A stretch of 51,641 nucleotides of DNA from Acidaminococcus intestini DSM 21505 (lineage in GTDB: Bacteria > Bacillota > Negativicutes > Acidaminococcales > Acidaminococcaceae). Shown piece by piece: positions 7,534 through 14,378 of the stretch (the stretch's first letter is position 1; each line of letters begins with the position of its first letter). A model generated the notes under the pieces. The model was given only the letters and a program-made list of their open reading frames with translations, had not been told where the DNA came from and searched no databases. The stretch spans positions 1-51,641 of the forward strand of contig NZ_AULA01000014.1 in assembly GCF_000425045.1 (NCBI RefSeq). Reading direction: 5' to 3'. The translations under genes and the position numbers were made by a program.

Positions 7534-9072
7534 ATGGAACAATACGATGTCATTGTCATTGGCGCAGGGGTCGTAGGAAGCGCCATTGCAAGGGAACTAT
7601 CCCGATATGAACTAAAAACAGCCGTTCTTGAAAAGGAACTGGATGTGGCGACAGGAAACTCCAGCCGCAACACGGGCATGCTTCACGGTGGGTTTACGTA
7701 TAAACTGGGGACGCTGCGGGCCCAATGTTCCGTAGAAGGCAATCAGGAATTCGATAAAGTGGCTTCCGAACTGGGTGTGCCTTTTAAGAGAACGGGAAAA
7801 TTGGTTGTTGGATTTACCGAACATGACCGCCAAAATATCCTGCGCTTTAAGGCCAACGGGGAAGCAAACGGCGTCAAAGGTATGCGTATGGTCGATGCTG
7901 ACGAAATGCATCGCATTGAACCTAACGCAGGCGGCAATTTTGCCATGTATGTTCCTAGTTCCGGAATCTTGGATCCTTTCCAGTACACCATTGGACTTGC
8001 TGAAAATGCCTGCCATAATGGCGTTCATTTCTACTTCGGATCCCGTGTCACGGGCATTAAGCAGATTGCTAAGGATACACCCGACATGGCTCTTCTTATC
8101 AAGCGAAATCCTTCCATATCAGGGAAAGAAGACTTGTATGAGGTAACGACAGAACGGGCCATTTTCCTTGCAAGATGGGTCATTAACAGCGCCGGTGCCT
8201 ATGCCAACAAGATCGGCCAAATGATGGGCTATCCGCATGTTCCTCAGTATGGATGCAAAGGAGAGTATTACGTCCTTGATAAAAAGGCCGGCCAGTTTCT
8301 CAAGATCCCTGTCTATCCAGCTCCAAATGACCAAGGGGGATTCGTGACGCACGCAACGCCTACGGTGGATGGCAATATTCTCGTAGGACCTGATTGGTAT
8401 GATACGGAAGGCCCCGAGGATTATGCAAACCAGAAGCAGAGTTTGGATAAACTTTTTACTGATGGAAAAAAGATGTTCCCCAAGATGGCGCGCCCTTATT
8501 TCATCCGTAATTTTGTGGGAATCCGGTGGCGCAACTGTAATCCGACAACAAAGGAAGCTCTGGATTTCCGGATTGATACAAATGCAGGGATCCCCCATAC
8601 CATCAGCCTTGTAGGAATCGAGTCTCCTGGTGTCACGGCGGCAACACCGCTGGCTCGCCGCGTGGCAGCCATTCTCCTTGGTACGGAAGAAAATGAAGGA
8701 ACCCGCATTAAGAAAAAAGCGGCTTTCGATCCAATCCGCAAACCGATTCCGCGTTTTGCTGAAATGACCTTGGAAGAACGGGTGGAAGCGATCAGAGAAG
8801 ATCCAAACTATGGACAGATCTTTTGCCGCTGTGAAAACGTGACCAAGGCTGAGGTCTTGGCGGCTCTTCATAATCCTTTGGGAGTCCATACAGTGACGGG
8901 AATCAAGAACCGGACCCGATCCATGATGGGAAGATGCCAGGGCGGTTATTGCCAGACGCGGATTACGGAACTCATCGAAAAGGAACTGGGGCTTTCTCCG
9001 GAAGATCTTCGTTACCAGCGTGAAGGCGGCTGGATCTTTACAGGAACAGTTCGGAATGAAGCCGGGAAATGA
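7534..9072 (+). CDS. GlpA-like FAD-dependent dehydrogenase with C-terminal BFD-type 2Fe-2S domain
   Basis: 512 residues. An FAD-binding DAO fold starts at residue 5 (VIVIGAGVVGSAIARELS), with SRNTGMLHGGFTYKLGTLRA near 45-65. That pattern is shared by GlpA-like and L-2-hydroxyglutarate oxidase-like enzymes. A C-terminal BFD-like domain (about 425-485) has FCRCENV and GRCQGGYC, giving Cys-x-Cys and Cys-x4-Cys ligands for a 2Fe-2S cluster. The family removes hydride from an alcohol carbon (glycerol 3-phosphate or a 2-hydroxy acid) and passes electrons to its partner subunits. Ribosome site GGAGGAAAAAG. The next gene starts 10 bases after the stop. An automatic glpA label is possible, but the neighbours (an acid carrier and two LarA-like proteins) favour a hydroxy-acid substrate. 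Confidence 0.8.
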   Translation: MEQYDVIVIGAGVVGSAIARELSRYELKTAVLEKELDVATGNSSRNTGMLHGGFTYKLGTLRAQCSVEGNQEFDKVASELGVPFKRTGKLVVGFTEHDRQNILRFKANGEANGVKGMRMVDADEMHRIEPNAGGNFAMYVPSSGILDPFQYTIGLAENACHNGVHFYFGSRVTGIKQIAKDTPDMALLIKRNPSISGKEDLYEVTTERAIFLARWVINSAGAYANKIGQMMGYPHVPQYGCKGEYYVLDKKAGQFLKIPVYPAPNDQGGFVTHATPTVDGNILVGPDWYDTEGPEDYANQKQSLDKLFTDGKKMFPKMARPYFIRNFVGIRWRNCNPTTKEALDFRIDTNAGIPHTISLVGIESPGVTAATPLARRVAAILLGTEENEGTRIKKKAAFDPIRKPIPRFAEMTLEERVEAIREDPNYGQIFCRCENVTKAEVLAALHNPLGVHTVTGIKNRTRSMMGRCQGGYCQTRITELIEKELGLSPEDLRYQREGGWIFTGTVRNEAGK

Positions 9073-9082
9073 GAGGGAGCAG

Positions 9083-10342
9083 ATGGAAATGAAAGCGGAA
9101 AAAGCTAAGGTGCTGCATACGGATGTCGTCATTGTCGGCGGCGGCCCAGCTGGTCTTGCAGCGGCGGTCCAGCTCTATGATGAAGGAATTACGGATCTTT
9201 TGATCCTTGAAAGGGAACATGCCTTGGGCGGCATACTCAAACAGTGTATCCATGATGGATTTGGCCTCACACGGTTTGGAGAATCGTTAAGCGGTCCTGA
9301 ATATGCAGCCCGTTTTATCAAGGAAGTGGAAAAACGGAAGATCCCTTATGTGACGGATACGACGGTCATTAACGTGACACCTGATCATGAGGTGCAGGCA
9401 GCCCATGAATCGGGCATGATCATTGCTAAAGCAAAAGCGGTTGTCCTCACTATGGGCTGCCGGGAACGGACAAGAGGAGCCCTTGCTATTCCGGGAACCC
9501 GCCCGGCTGGTGTCATTACGGCAGGCGTGGCCCAGGCCTATATCAATCTTCAAAACCGGATGCCTGGCAAAGAAGTGGTGATCCTAGGGTCCGGGGATAT
9601 TGGCCTTATCATGGCTCGCCGCCTTACCCTTGAAGGAGCGCATGTCATCGGCGTCTACGAGATCAACCCTATCCCGAGCGGCCTTCCCCGCAATATTGAG
9701 CAGTGTCTCCACGATTATGACATTCCCCTGCACTTGGGATACACCGTATCAGATATCAAGGGAACGGACCGTGTGACGAGCGTTGTCGTATCCAAAGTGG
9801 ATAAAAAGCTTCAAGTGATTGAAGGAACAGAAGAGGAAATCCCTTGTGACACCCTTGTCCTTTCTGTTGGATTGATCCCGGAAAATGAACTGACCTTGGG
9901 TGCAGGCGCTGTTCTTACCCCGGCTACGAGTGGGGCCATTGTCGATGAATACTTTGAAACGACCGTACCGGGAATCTTTGCCGCAGGCAACGTCCTACAT
10001 GTTCATGACTTGGTTGATTTTGTCTCCCTGGAAGCAGAAGCTATGGCCCGGGGAATCAAGCGCTACCTGGAAGGAAGCCGCTATGAGGCTGTCATTGACG
10101 TTAAAACGGGCCGTAATGTGGGACACACGGTTCCTCAAAAGCTTACAGGAAAAGAAGATGTAACCCTTTCCCTTCGTGTACGGGGCCCTCAGAAAAATGC
10201 CAAAATTACGGTTCGCCAAGGGAATCATGTTGTTGCCCAAAAGCTTGTAAAAAATGCCCTGCCGGCAAATATGATTGAACTGCCCATTAAGAGTAACCAG
10301 ATTATTGGAACAGCGTCCTTGGAGGTGAGCGTTGATGAATAA
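9083..10342 (+). CDS. FAD/NAD(P)-binding oxidoreductase, GlpB-like partner
   Basis: 419 residues with two Rossmann motifs: VVIVGGGPAGLAAAVQLYDEG near residue 12 (FAD) and VVILGSGDIGLIMARRL near 165 (NAD(P)H). Between them are the subfamily marks KQCIHDGFGLTRFGE and MGCRERTRGALAIPGTRPAG. A small domain of about 90 residues follows the flavoprotein fold. This protein typically accompanies GlpA-like dehydrogenases and DUF1667 proteins in anaerobic Firmicutes and probably passes electrons to NAD(P). The start is taken at the ATG at 9083; the ATG at 9089 has better spacing to GAGGGAG. Its stop overlaps the next gene by 8 bases, implying coupled translation. Confidence 0.8.
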   Translation: MEMKAEKAKVLHTDVVIVGGGPAGLAAAVQLYDEGITDLLILEREHALGGILKQCIHDGFGLTRFGESLSGPEYAARFIKEVEKRKIPYVTDTTVINVTPDHEVQAAHESGMIIAKAKAVVLTMGCRERTRGALAIPGTRPAGVITAGVAQAYINLQNRMPGKEVVILGSGDIGLIMARRLTLEGAHVIGVYEINPIPSGLPRNIEQCLHDYDIPLHLGYTVSDIKGTDRVTSVVVSKVDKKLQVIEGTEEEIPCDTLVLSVGLIPENELTLGAGAVLTPATSGAIVDEYFETTVPGIFAAGNVLHVHDLVDFVSLEAEAMARGIKRYLEGSRYEAVIDVKTGRNVGHTVPQKLTGKEDVTLSLRVRGPQKNAKITVRQGNHVVAQKLVKNALPANMIELPIKSNQIIGTASLEVSVDE

Positions 10343-10715
10343 GGAGTTAACCTGTATTGTCTGCCCCAATGGCTGTGACCTGCATATCGCCTATGAAAAA
10401 AGCGCAGAAACCATTGAGGTCCTTTCCGTTGAGGGGGCGCTATGTAAGCGGGGGGAAACCTATGCTCGGCAGGAGCTCATTGCCCCCAAACGCAGTATTG
10501 CTAGCTCTGTCCTTGTTGAAGGTGGAGAATTGCCGCTCGTGAGTGTAAGAACTAAAGGCGTGATTCCTAAAAACATGATTTTCCCCGTGATGAAAGAAAT
10601 CCGGAAGACGGTGGTGAAGGCTCCTGTCGAAGAAGGAAGTGTGCTTATTCCAGATGTACTGGGGCTTGGCATTGACGTGATTGCAACTAAGCGGGTGGAA
10701 AAGAAGCAAGGATAA
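10335..10715 (+). CDS. DUF1667 family protein, putative Fe-S subunit
   Basis: 126 residues. The N-terminus has CIVCPNGCDLHI and, about 30 residues later, ALCKRGETYA: a CxxCxxxC plus CxxG arrangement that should hold an Fe-S cluster. DUF1667 proteins are encoded with GlpA-like/GlpB-like pairs and are presumed to be their electron-transfer subunit. The gene overlaps the previous one by 8 bases (ATGAATAA), with GGAGGTGAG upstream, so it is translationally coupled. It ends the operon, before a strong terminator. Confidence 0.8.
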   Translation: MNKELTCIVCPNGCDLHIAYEKSAETIEVLSVEGALCKRGETYARQELIAPKRSIASSVLVEGGELPLVSVRTKGVIPKNMIFPVMKEIRKTVVKAPVEEGSVLIPDVLGLGIDVIATKRVEKKQG

Positions 10716-10717
10716 CA

Positions 10718-10758
10718 AATGGCCCTCTCCTACAGAAATGCAGGAGAGAGCCATTTTT
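10718..10758. terminator. Intrinsic terminator between convergent operons
   Basis: AATGGC and CTCTCCT on the left pair with AGGAGAG and GCCATT on the right, followed by TTTTT. It ends the dehydrogenase operon and, on the reverse strand, probably the LarA-like gene. Confidence 0.8.
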
Positions 10759-10765
10759 AGTAGAA

Positions 10766-12073
10766 TCAGATGATCTTCGTCAAAAGGTTGCCTTCATCGT
10801 CAAATTCCATATATTCAGGCGTATCTAGGGCTTCCAGTCCTTCATATTTGCCTTCTGCGACATCAGCATAATAGGCTTCGGAAAGCATGATGGTTCCGAT
10901 ATGGAGACTGTTGGGAATCCGGATGACACGGGCATGTACCTTATCAACCCCATTTAACGTGCGGATGCAGAACTGGATGCTTTCCTTGTCCGTTGCCATG
11001 ATGATAGGAAGCTCTGCCGAACGGATGACCGTGTTGGTAATGGTGTTGGGATACATCATCTGCAGGTCAATCTTGTCAAAGAGGCGCTTAGATATACAGC
11101 TTGCGAGGCCCGTCCCGAGGGCGTTGCCATGAGAAGCTTCCGTTAGATCAAGAAAACATGTCCGCTGCACGTTGACGCCGCCATGGGCATAAGGCGTGGA
11201 GAAGGTTCCTGTAATGTTGGGGTCAACGCCGGTGCCGCTGTAATTCTTCCCAATCTCGTCGACGATGAGTACATCGCATTCACCAACGATGAGACGGGGC
11301 ATATTGCCAAAGGCTTCTTTAAGAAGCCCCGGTTCCTCCGTTAGGATGTCATCCCGATGAACCGCTGCAATTCTAGCTGTTTCGTCGTAAGCATTTTCAA
11401 TGGTACAGACGCCCATGAGAATGGGGGCTTTATCGAGAATGACTTTGGCGTTTGCTGGAAGATTCTTGGCAATGACGCCCATGCCGTCGCTGTGGACGCT
11501 TTCGGCGCCTTCCTGTTTGCCGAGGCCAACAACCATCATCTTGCAGAACCCGCTTTCATAGGGGCCGCGAAAGGCATTGTGGGGCTTTACGCGGCAGGAG
11601 ACGATGATGCCGTCGGAATGATAGGCAATCTTGTCTAGGTAAACAGGTTTTCCCAGCTCGCTTGTTCCCAAAAGGACGGTTTCCATGGAGGAGCGGATAG
11701 GGCAACCCATGCTTTCTTCCGTAATGTTGTAGCCTTCAAGGATCTGGAGCTGTCCTTCTGCTGTCGCCCCGCCGTGGCTTCCCATGGCAGGAACGATAAA
11801 GGGATGAGCCCCCTTTTTCTTTACGAAATCAACAATAGCTTTAGTGATGACGTCGACATTGGCAATGCCGCGGCTGCCTGCCGTGATGGCAATGTTCATA
11901 CCTGGTTTGATGAGTGAAGCTACACGTTCGCCTTCCATGGCTTGCCAAACGGCAGCGGGGATATCTTCCCGTTTGATGAGAGGCCGGGGAAAGCTTTGCT
12001 TTGCCCGGAACATCTTTGGGATAGGCACGCCTTCAAGCAGTTTTGAAACAACACCGCCTCTAACAATTTCCAT
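10766..12073 (-). CDS. LarA-family (lactate racemase domain, DUF2088) protein, copy 2
   Basis: 435 residues, a paralogue of the protein at 3798-5072. It keeps the same core: VPAMGSHGGATAEG (His about 100), RVKPHNAFRGPYESGFCKMM (His about 165, candidate cofactor lysine about 178) and VVGLGKQEGAESVH. In copy 1 the last segment reads AKHKGA, so a basic residue near the site differs. The start is the ATG at 12073, preceded by AAGGAGGAAAAA; the frame is open further upstream but without a ribosome site. The start lies inside the last codons of the LysR gene (14-base overlap), so regulator and enzyme are co-transcribed. The two copies may act on different enantiomers or substrates. Specificity cannot be told from the sequence. 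Confidence 0.8.
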   Translation of the reverse strand: MEIVRGGVVSKLLEGVPIPKMFRAKQSFPRPLIKREDIPAAVWQAMEGERVASLIKPGMNIAITAGSRGIANVDVITKAIVDFVKKKGAHPFIVPAMGSHGGATAEGQLQILEGYNITEESMGCPIRSSMETVLLGTSELGKPVYLDKIAYHSDGIIVSCRVKPHNAFRGPYESGFCKMMVVGLGKQEGAESVHSDGMGVIAKNLPANAKVILDKAPILMGVCTIENAYDETARIAAVHRDDILTEEPGLLKEAFGNMPRLIVGECDVLIVDEIGKNYSGTGVDPNITGTFSTPYAHGGVNVQRTCFLDLTEASHGNALGTGLASCISKRLFDKIDLQMMYPNTITNTVIRSAELPIIMATDKESIQFCIRTLNGVDKVHARVIRIPNSLHIGTIMLSEAYYADVAEGKYEGLEALDTPEYMEFDDEGNLLTKII

Positions 12074-13004
12074 TATTTTTCCTCCTTGTGTTTCCTGCAC
12101 GTAAGGTAAATCCGGTAGCGGACACAAAATGGTCCAGTTCTTTTTCAAAATAAGTTAGCAGTTCCTTACGGACGGGATCGAGATCCCGATGGGTTACCTT
12201 ATACGTCACGCGGCGCGGTGGCGGCGTAGTCAGTTCGTAGAGAAATAGGCCTAAGCGATCCAAGATTCCAGAGTCCTTGAGATAGAGGGCAAAGGCTTCT
12301 GGAATAATGCTCCACGTTTCTTTTCCCAAAAGGGAAAGCAGGGCTTGGGATGTGTCCACCGTGGCAAGGGGACTTGCCGATGAACCGAAAACTTCTTGAT
12401 GCCAGGGCTCAAAATCTGGTGACCAGTCAGCAAGCAGCTCTTGACCAGGTGGGAGAGTGGTTGGATCAATAGGCTGGGGATGATTTCCAAAATCTCCAAC
12501 AACATAGTGTTCTTCGGAAAAAAGGGGATCTGTTACAAGAAGGGGACTGCGCCGCTTCCTTACGACCAGAGCCACGTCAAGTTGATGGGCTTCCAGGGAA
12601 TCATAGAGTTTAAAGGATGGGCTTGTTGTGTAAAAGAGGTGGAGCGGGGAAGAGCCCCCTTTGTCATTGAGCAGTCTTTTGTAAAACGGGCTCATGACCA
12701 TGCTGATGGATTCTATACTGCCGATACGCAGCATCTGGGACCGTCTTCCTAGGTGAAACCCCTTGATGGAACGGGATAGGTGCATCCAATCCTCGGCAAG
12801 AGGGATAAACTCCAACCCTGCTTCAGTAAGGTGAAAATTCCGTTTCCCTCGGCTGCGGCAAACGAGGATATTTCCCAATTCTTCTTCTAGCTGATGGAGA
12901 CGATGACTCAACGTGGATTGGGAAATGGTGAGCTTTTCGGCAGCCGTGGAAAAACTGTTGCATTGGGCAAGCGTCAAAAAAGTACGAATCAAATCAGTAT
13001 CCAT
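12060..13004 (-). CDS. LysR-family transcriptional regulator upstream of LarA-like copy 2
   Basis: 314 residues. The N-terminal winged helix-turn-helix (residues 1-60) shows FLTLAQCNSFSTAAEKLTISQSTLSHRLHQLEEELG; a periplasmic-binding-protein-like effector domain follows (about 90-295). Ribosome site CAGGAGGTG, six bases before the ATG. It overlaps the LarA-like gene by 14 bases in the same direction, an unusual placement because LysR genes are mostly divergent from their targets; here regulator and target form one operon. A perfect palindrome 26-49 bases upstream of the start (13030-13053) is a candidate autoregulatory site. The effector is likely a hydroxy acid. Confidence 0.85.
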   Translation of the reverse strand: MDTDLIRTFLTLAQCNSFSTAAEKLTISQSTLSHRLHQLEEELGNILVCRSRGKRNFHLTEAGLEFIPLAEDWMHLSRSIKGFHLGRRSQMLRIGSIESISMVMSPFYKRLLNDKGGSSPLHLFYTTSPSFKLYDSLEAHQLDVALVVRKRRSPLLVTDPLFSEEHYVVGDFGNHPQPIDPTTLPPGQELLADWSPDFEPWHQEVFGSSASPLATVDTSQALLSLLGKETWSIIPEAFALYLKDSGILDRLGLFLYELTTPPPRRVTYKVTHRDLDPVRKELLTYFEKELDHFVSATGFTLRAGNTRRKNNGNC

Positions 13005-13029
13005 GGCACCTCCTGGAAATTAATTTTAA

Positions 13030-13053
13030 AGATAATATATCATGATATTATCT
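13030..13053. promoter_or_regulatory. Palindromic operator candidate upstream of the LysR gene
   Basis: AGATAATAT and ATATTATCT form a perfect 9-bp inverted repeat with a 6-base spacer, just upstream of the LysR start. Its A+T-rich dyad form is typical of LysR-type sites. Confidence 0.4.
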
Positions 13054-13137
13054 AAAATTCAAATTAAATATATTGGATTGTGAGGCAAGAAGGATTGATG
13101 TAATCGATGCATTGCAAAAATCTCTCTATGATGAAAC

Positions 13138-13181
13138 AAAAGCCTGGCAGCTCCTGATAGGTTGGAGTGCACAGGCTTTTG
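13138..13181. terminator. Intrinsic terminator downstream of the amidohydrolase gene
   Basis: The AAAAGCCTG/CAGGCTTTT outer stem and GCA-CTCC/GGAG-TGC inner stem lie 6 bases after the amidohydrolase stop on the reverse strand. T-runs flank both sides. Confidence 0.75.
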
Positions 13182-13186
13182 TTTAC

Positions 13187-14326
13187 TTATTGGAAGTCAG
13201 CTTGACAATAGACGCAGCGACCATCTTTAAATGTCATTTGAGGTACAAGAACATGATGGCCAATGAAGGTATGACCATTGCAATCTTCATAGGGGACTTG
13301 TTTTCTTTTATCTTTAAAAATTACAAGATCTGCAGGCGTACCGACCTTCAGCGTTCCTAATTCAGGATGGCCAATGAGATGTGCTGGTTTCTTTGTTGCT
13401 GTTAAGAGCACACTTTCTAAACTCATCCCGAAATCTACATATTTTGAGAGAATGCGGGGAAGGGAATGAAGGGGTTGAAGAAACCAACTGGATGCATTGT
13501 TATCGGAACTGATGATGTCTGGCACAAATCCTTCTTGGACTGCGTTTTGAGCCACGACGAGATCGAAATTGCTTCTTCCATTACAGGCATCGAAGAGGAC
13601 ACCGCGCCGGCGTGCTTCCCATAAGCCTTTGAGAACATGGCCATCTTTGTCTAGACAGGTATGTTTACCCTTTCCGTGGAAAATATGGCAGATGACATCG
13701 CCAGGACGGAGATACGATGCAAGTTCGTCAAGGGGAATGGGAGAATCGGTGACGTGAACCACAACACGGGTACCAATGCGATCCGCAATTTCAATGGTCT
13801 TTTTTAAGGAAATACGAGCCATTCCTGCAGAGAGAATATTTTTTGACAGTCTTGTTTTCAGTCCAACAAGGTTATGACCATACCTCTTGAATAGTGACAT
13901 AATCTTTTCTTCATCAAAATATTTGGGGTCTAGATTCTCTGGATATCGGTTATTGGATTGACCACCGGAGGCGACGAGCAGACAGTTAAGAATCCGTACG
14001 TCAGACATCGATATAATGGTCTTGTAGTAAAGTTCATAGCCACCCGCACCTGTTGTGCCTGCATCCACTGCTGTTGTAATACCAGTGCAGAATGAAGTCG
14101 CGTCTGGATTCACACCATTTTCACTGCCGCCTTCGTAGTAGTGGGTGTGATAATCAATGAGACCTGGCGTAATGAGACAATCTTTGGCATCGATGATACG
14201 ATAGTTTTTCGATTTGTGAGGGAGTGGCGTCTCCGCAATCTTTCCACCTATGATAGCAAGATTGGAATGAATCCAAGTGCCTGTTTCTGTATCCAAGAAA
14301 GTTCCATTCTTGATGAGAAAATTCAT
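13187..14326 (-). CDS. Amidohydrolase/deacetylase-family metallohydrolase
   Basis: 379 residues, amidohydrolase superfamily. Metal ligands are visible in order: HTH in PGLIDYHTHYYEGG (about residue 60), a lysine in LVGLKTRLS that may be carboxylated, His in VVHVTDSP, His in CHIFHGKGKH, and Asp in IISSDNNAS. The order matches the amidohydrolase/deacetylase subgroup that includes N-acyl-amino-acid and related hydrolases; some relatives are labelled dihydroorotase-like. ATG at 14326 with GAAAGGATG upstream is preferred over the in-frame ATG at 14335, which lies within that site. It follows the TRAP transporter genes by 52 bases in the same direction, so the transported anion is probably its substrate or product. 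Specificity is unknown. Confidence 0.75.
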   Translation of the reverse strand: MNFLIKNGTFLDTETGTWIHSNLAIIGGKIAETPLPHKSKNYRIIDAKDCLITPGLIDYHTHYYEGGSENGVNPDATSFCTGITTAVDAGTTGAGGYELYYKTIISMSDVRILNCLLVASGGQSNNRYPENLDPKYFDEEKIMSLFKRYGHNLVGLKTRLSKNILSAGMARISLKKTIEIADRIGTRVVVHVTDSPIPLDELASYLRPGDVICHIFHGKGKHTCLDKDGHVLKGLWEARRRGVLFDACNGRSNFDLVVAQNAVQEGFVPDIISSDNNASSWFLQPLHSLPRILSKYVDFGMSLESVLLTATKKPAHLIGHPELGTLKVGTPADLVIFKDKRKQVPYEDCNGHTFIGHHVLVPQMTFKDGRCVYCQADFQ

Positions 14327-14378
14327 AAAGTACATCCTTTCTAAAAGCCTTGATGGCAGGCATCAAGGCTTTTGTAAA

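Noticed and set aside
7534-9072. Calling the dehydrogenase glpA
   Set aside because: No glycerol kinase, facilitator or GlpC-type subunit is present, and neighbours point to hydroxy acids, so no symbol is given.
8119-9132. 337-residue open frame on the reverse strand
   Set aside because: It is the shadow of the GlpA-like gene, with no ribosome site and low-complexity composition.
13073-13360. 95-residue forward frame before the amidohydrolase
   Set aside because: It passes through a terminator and overlaps the C-terminus of the amidohydrolase gene.
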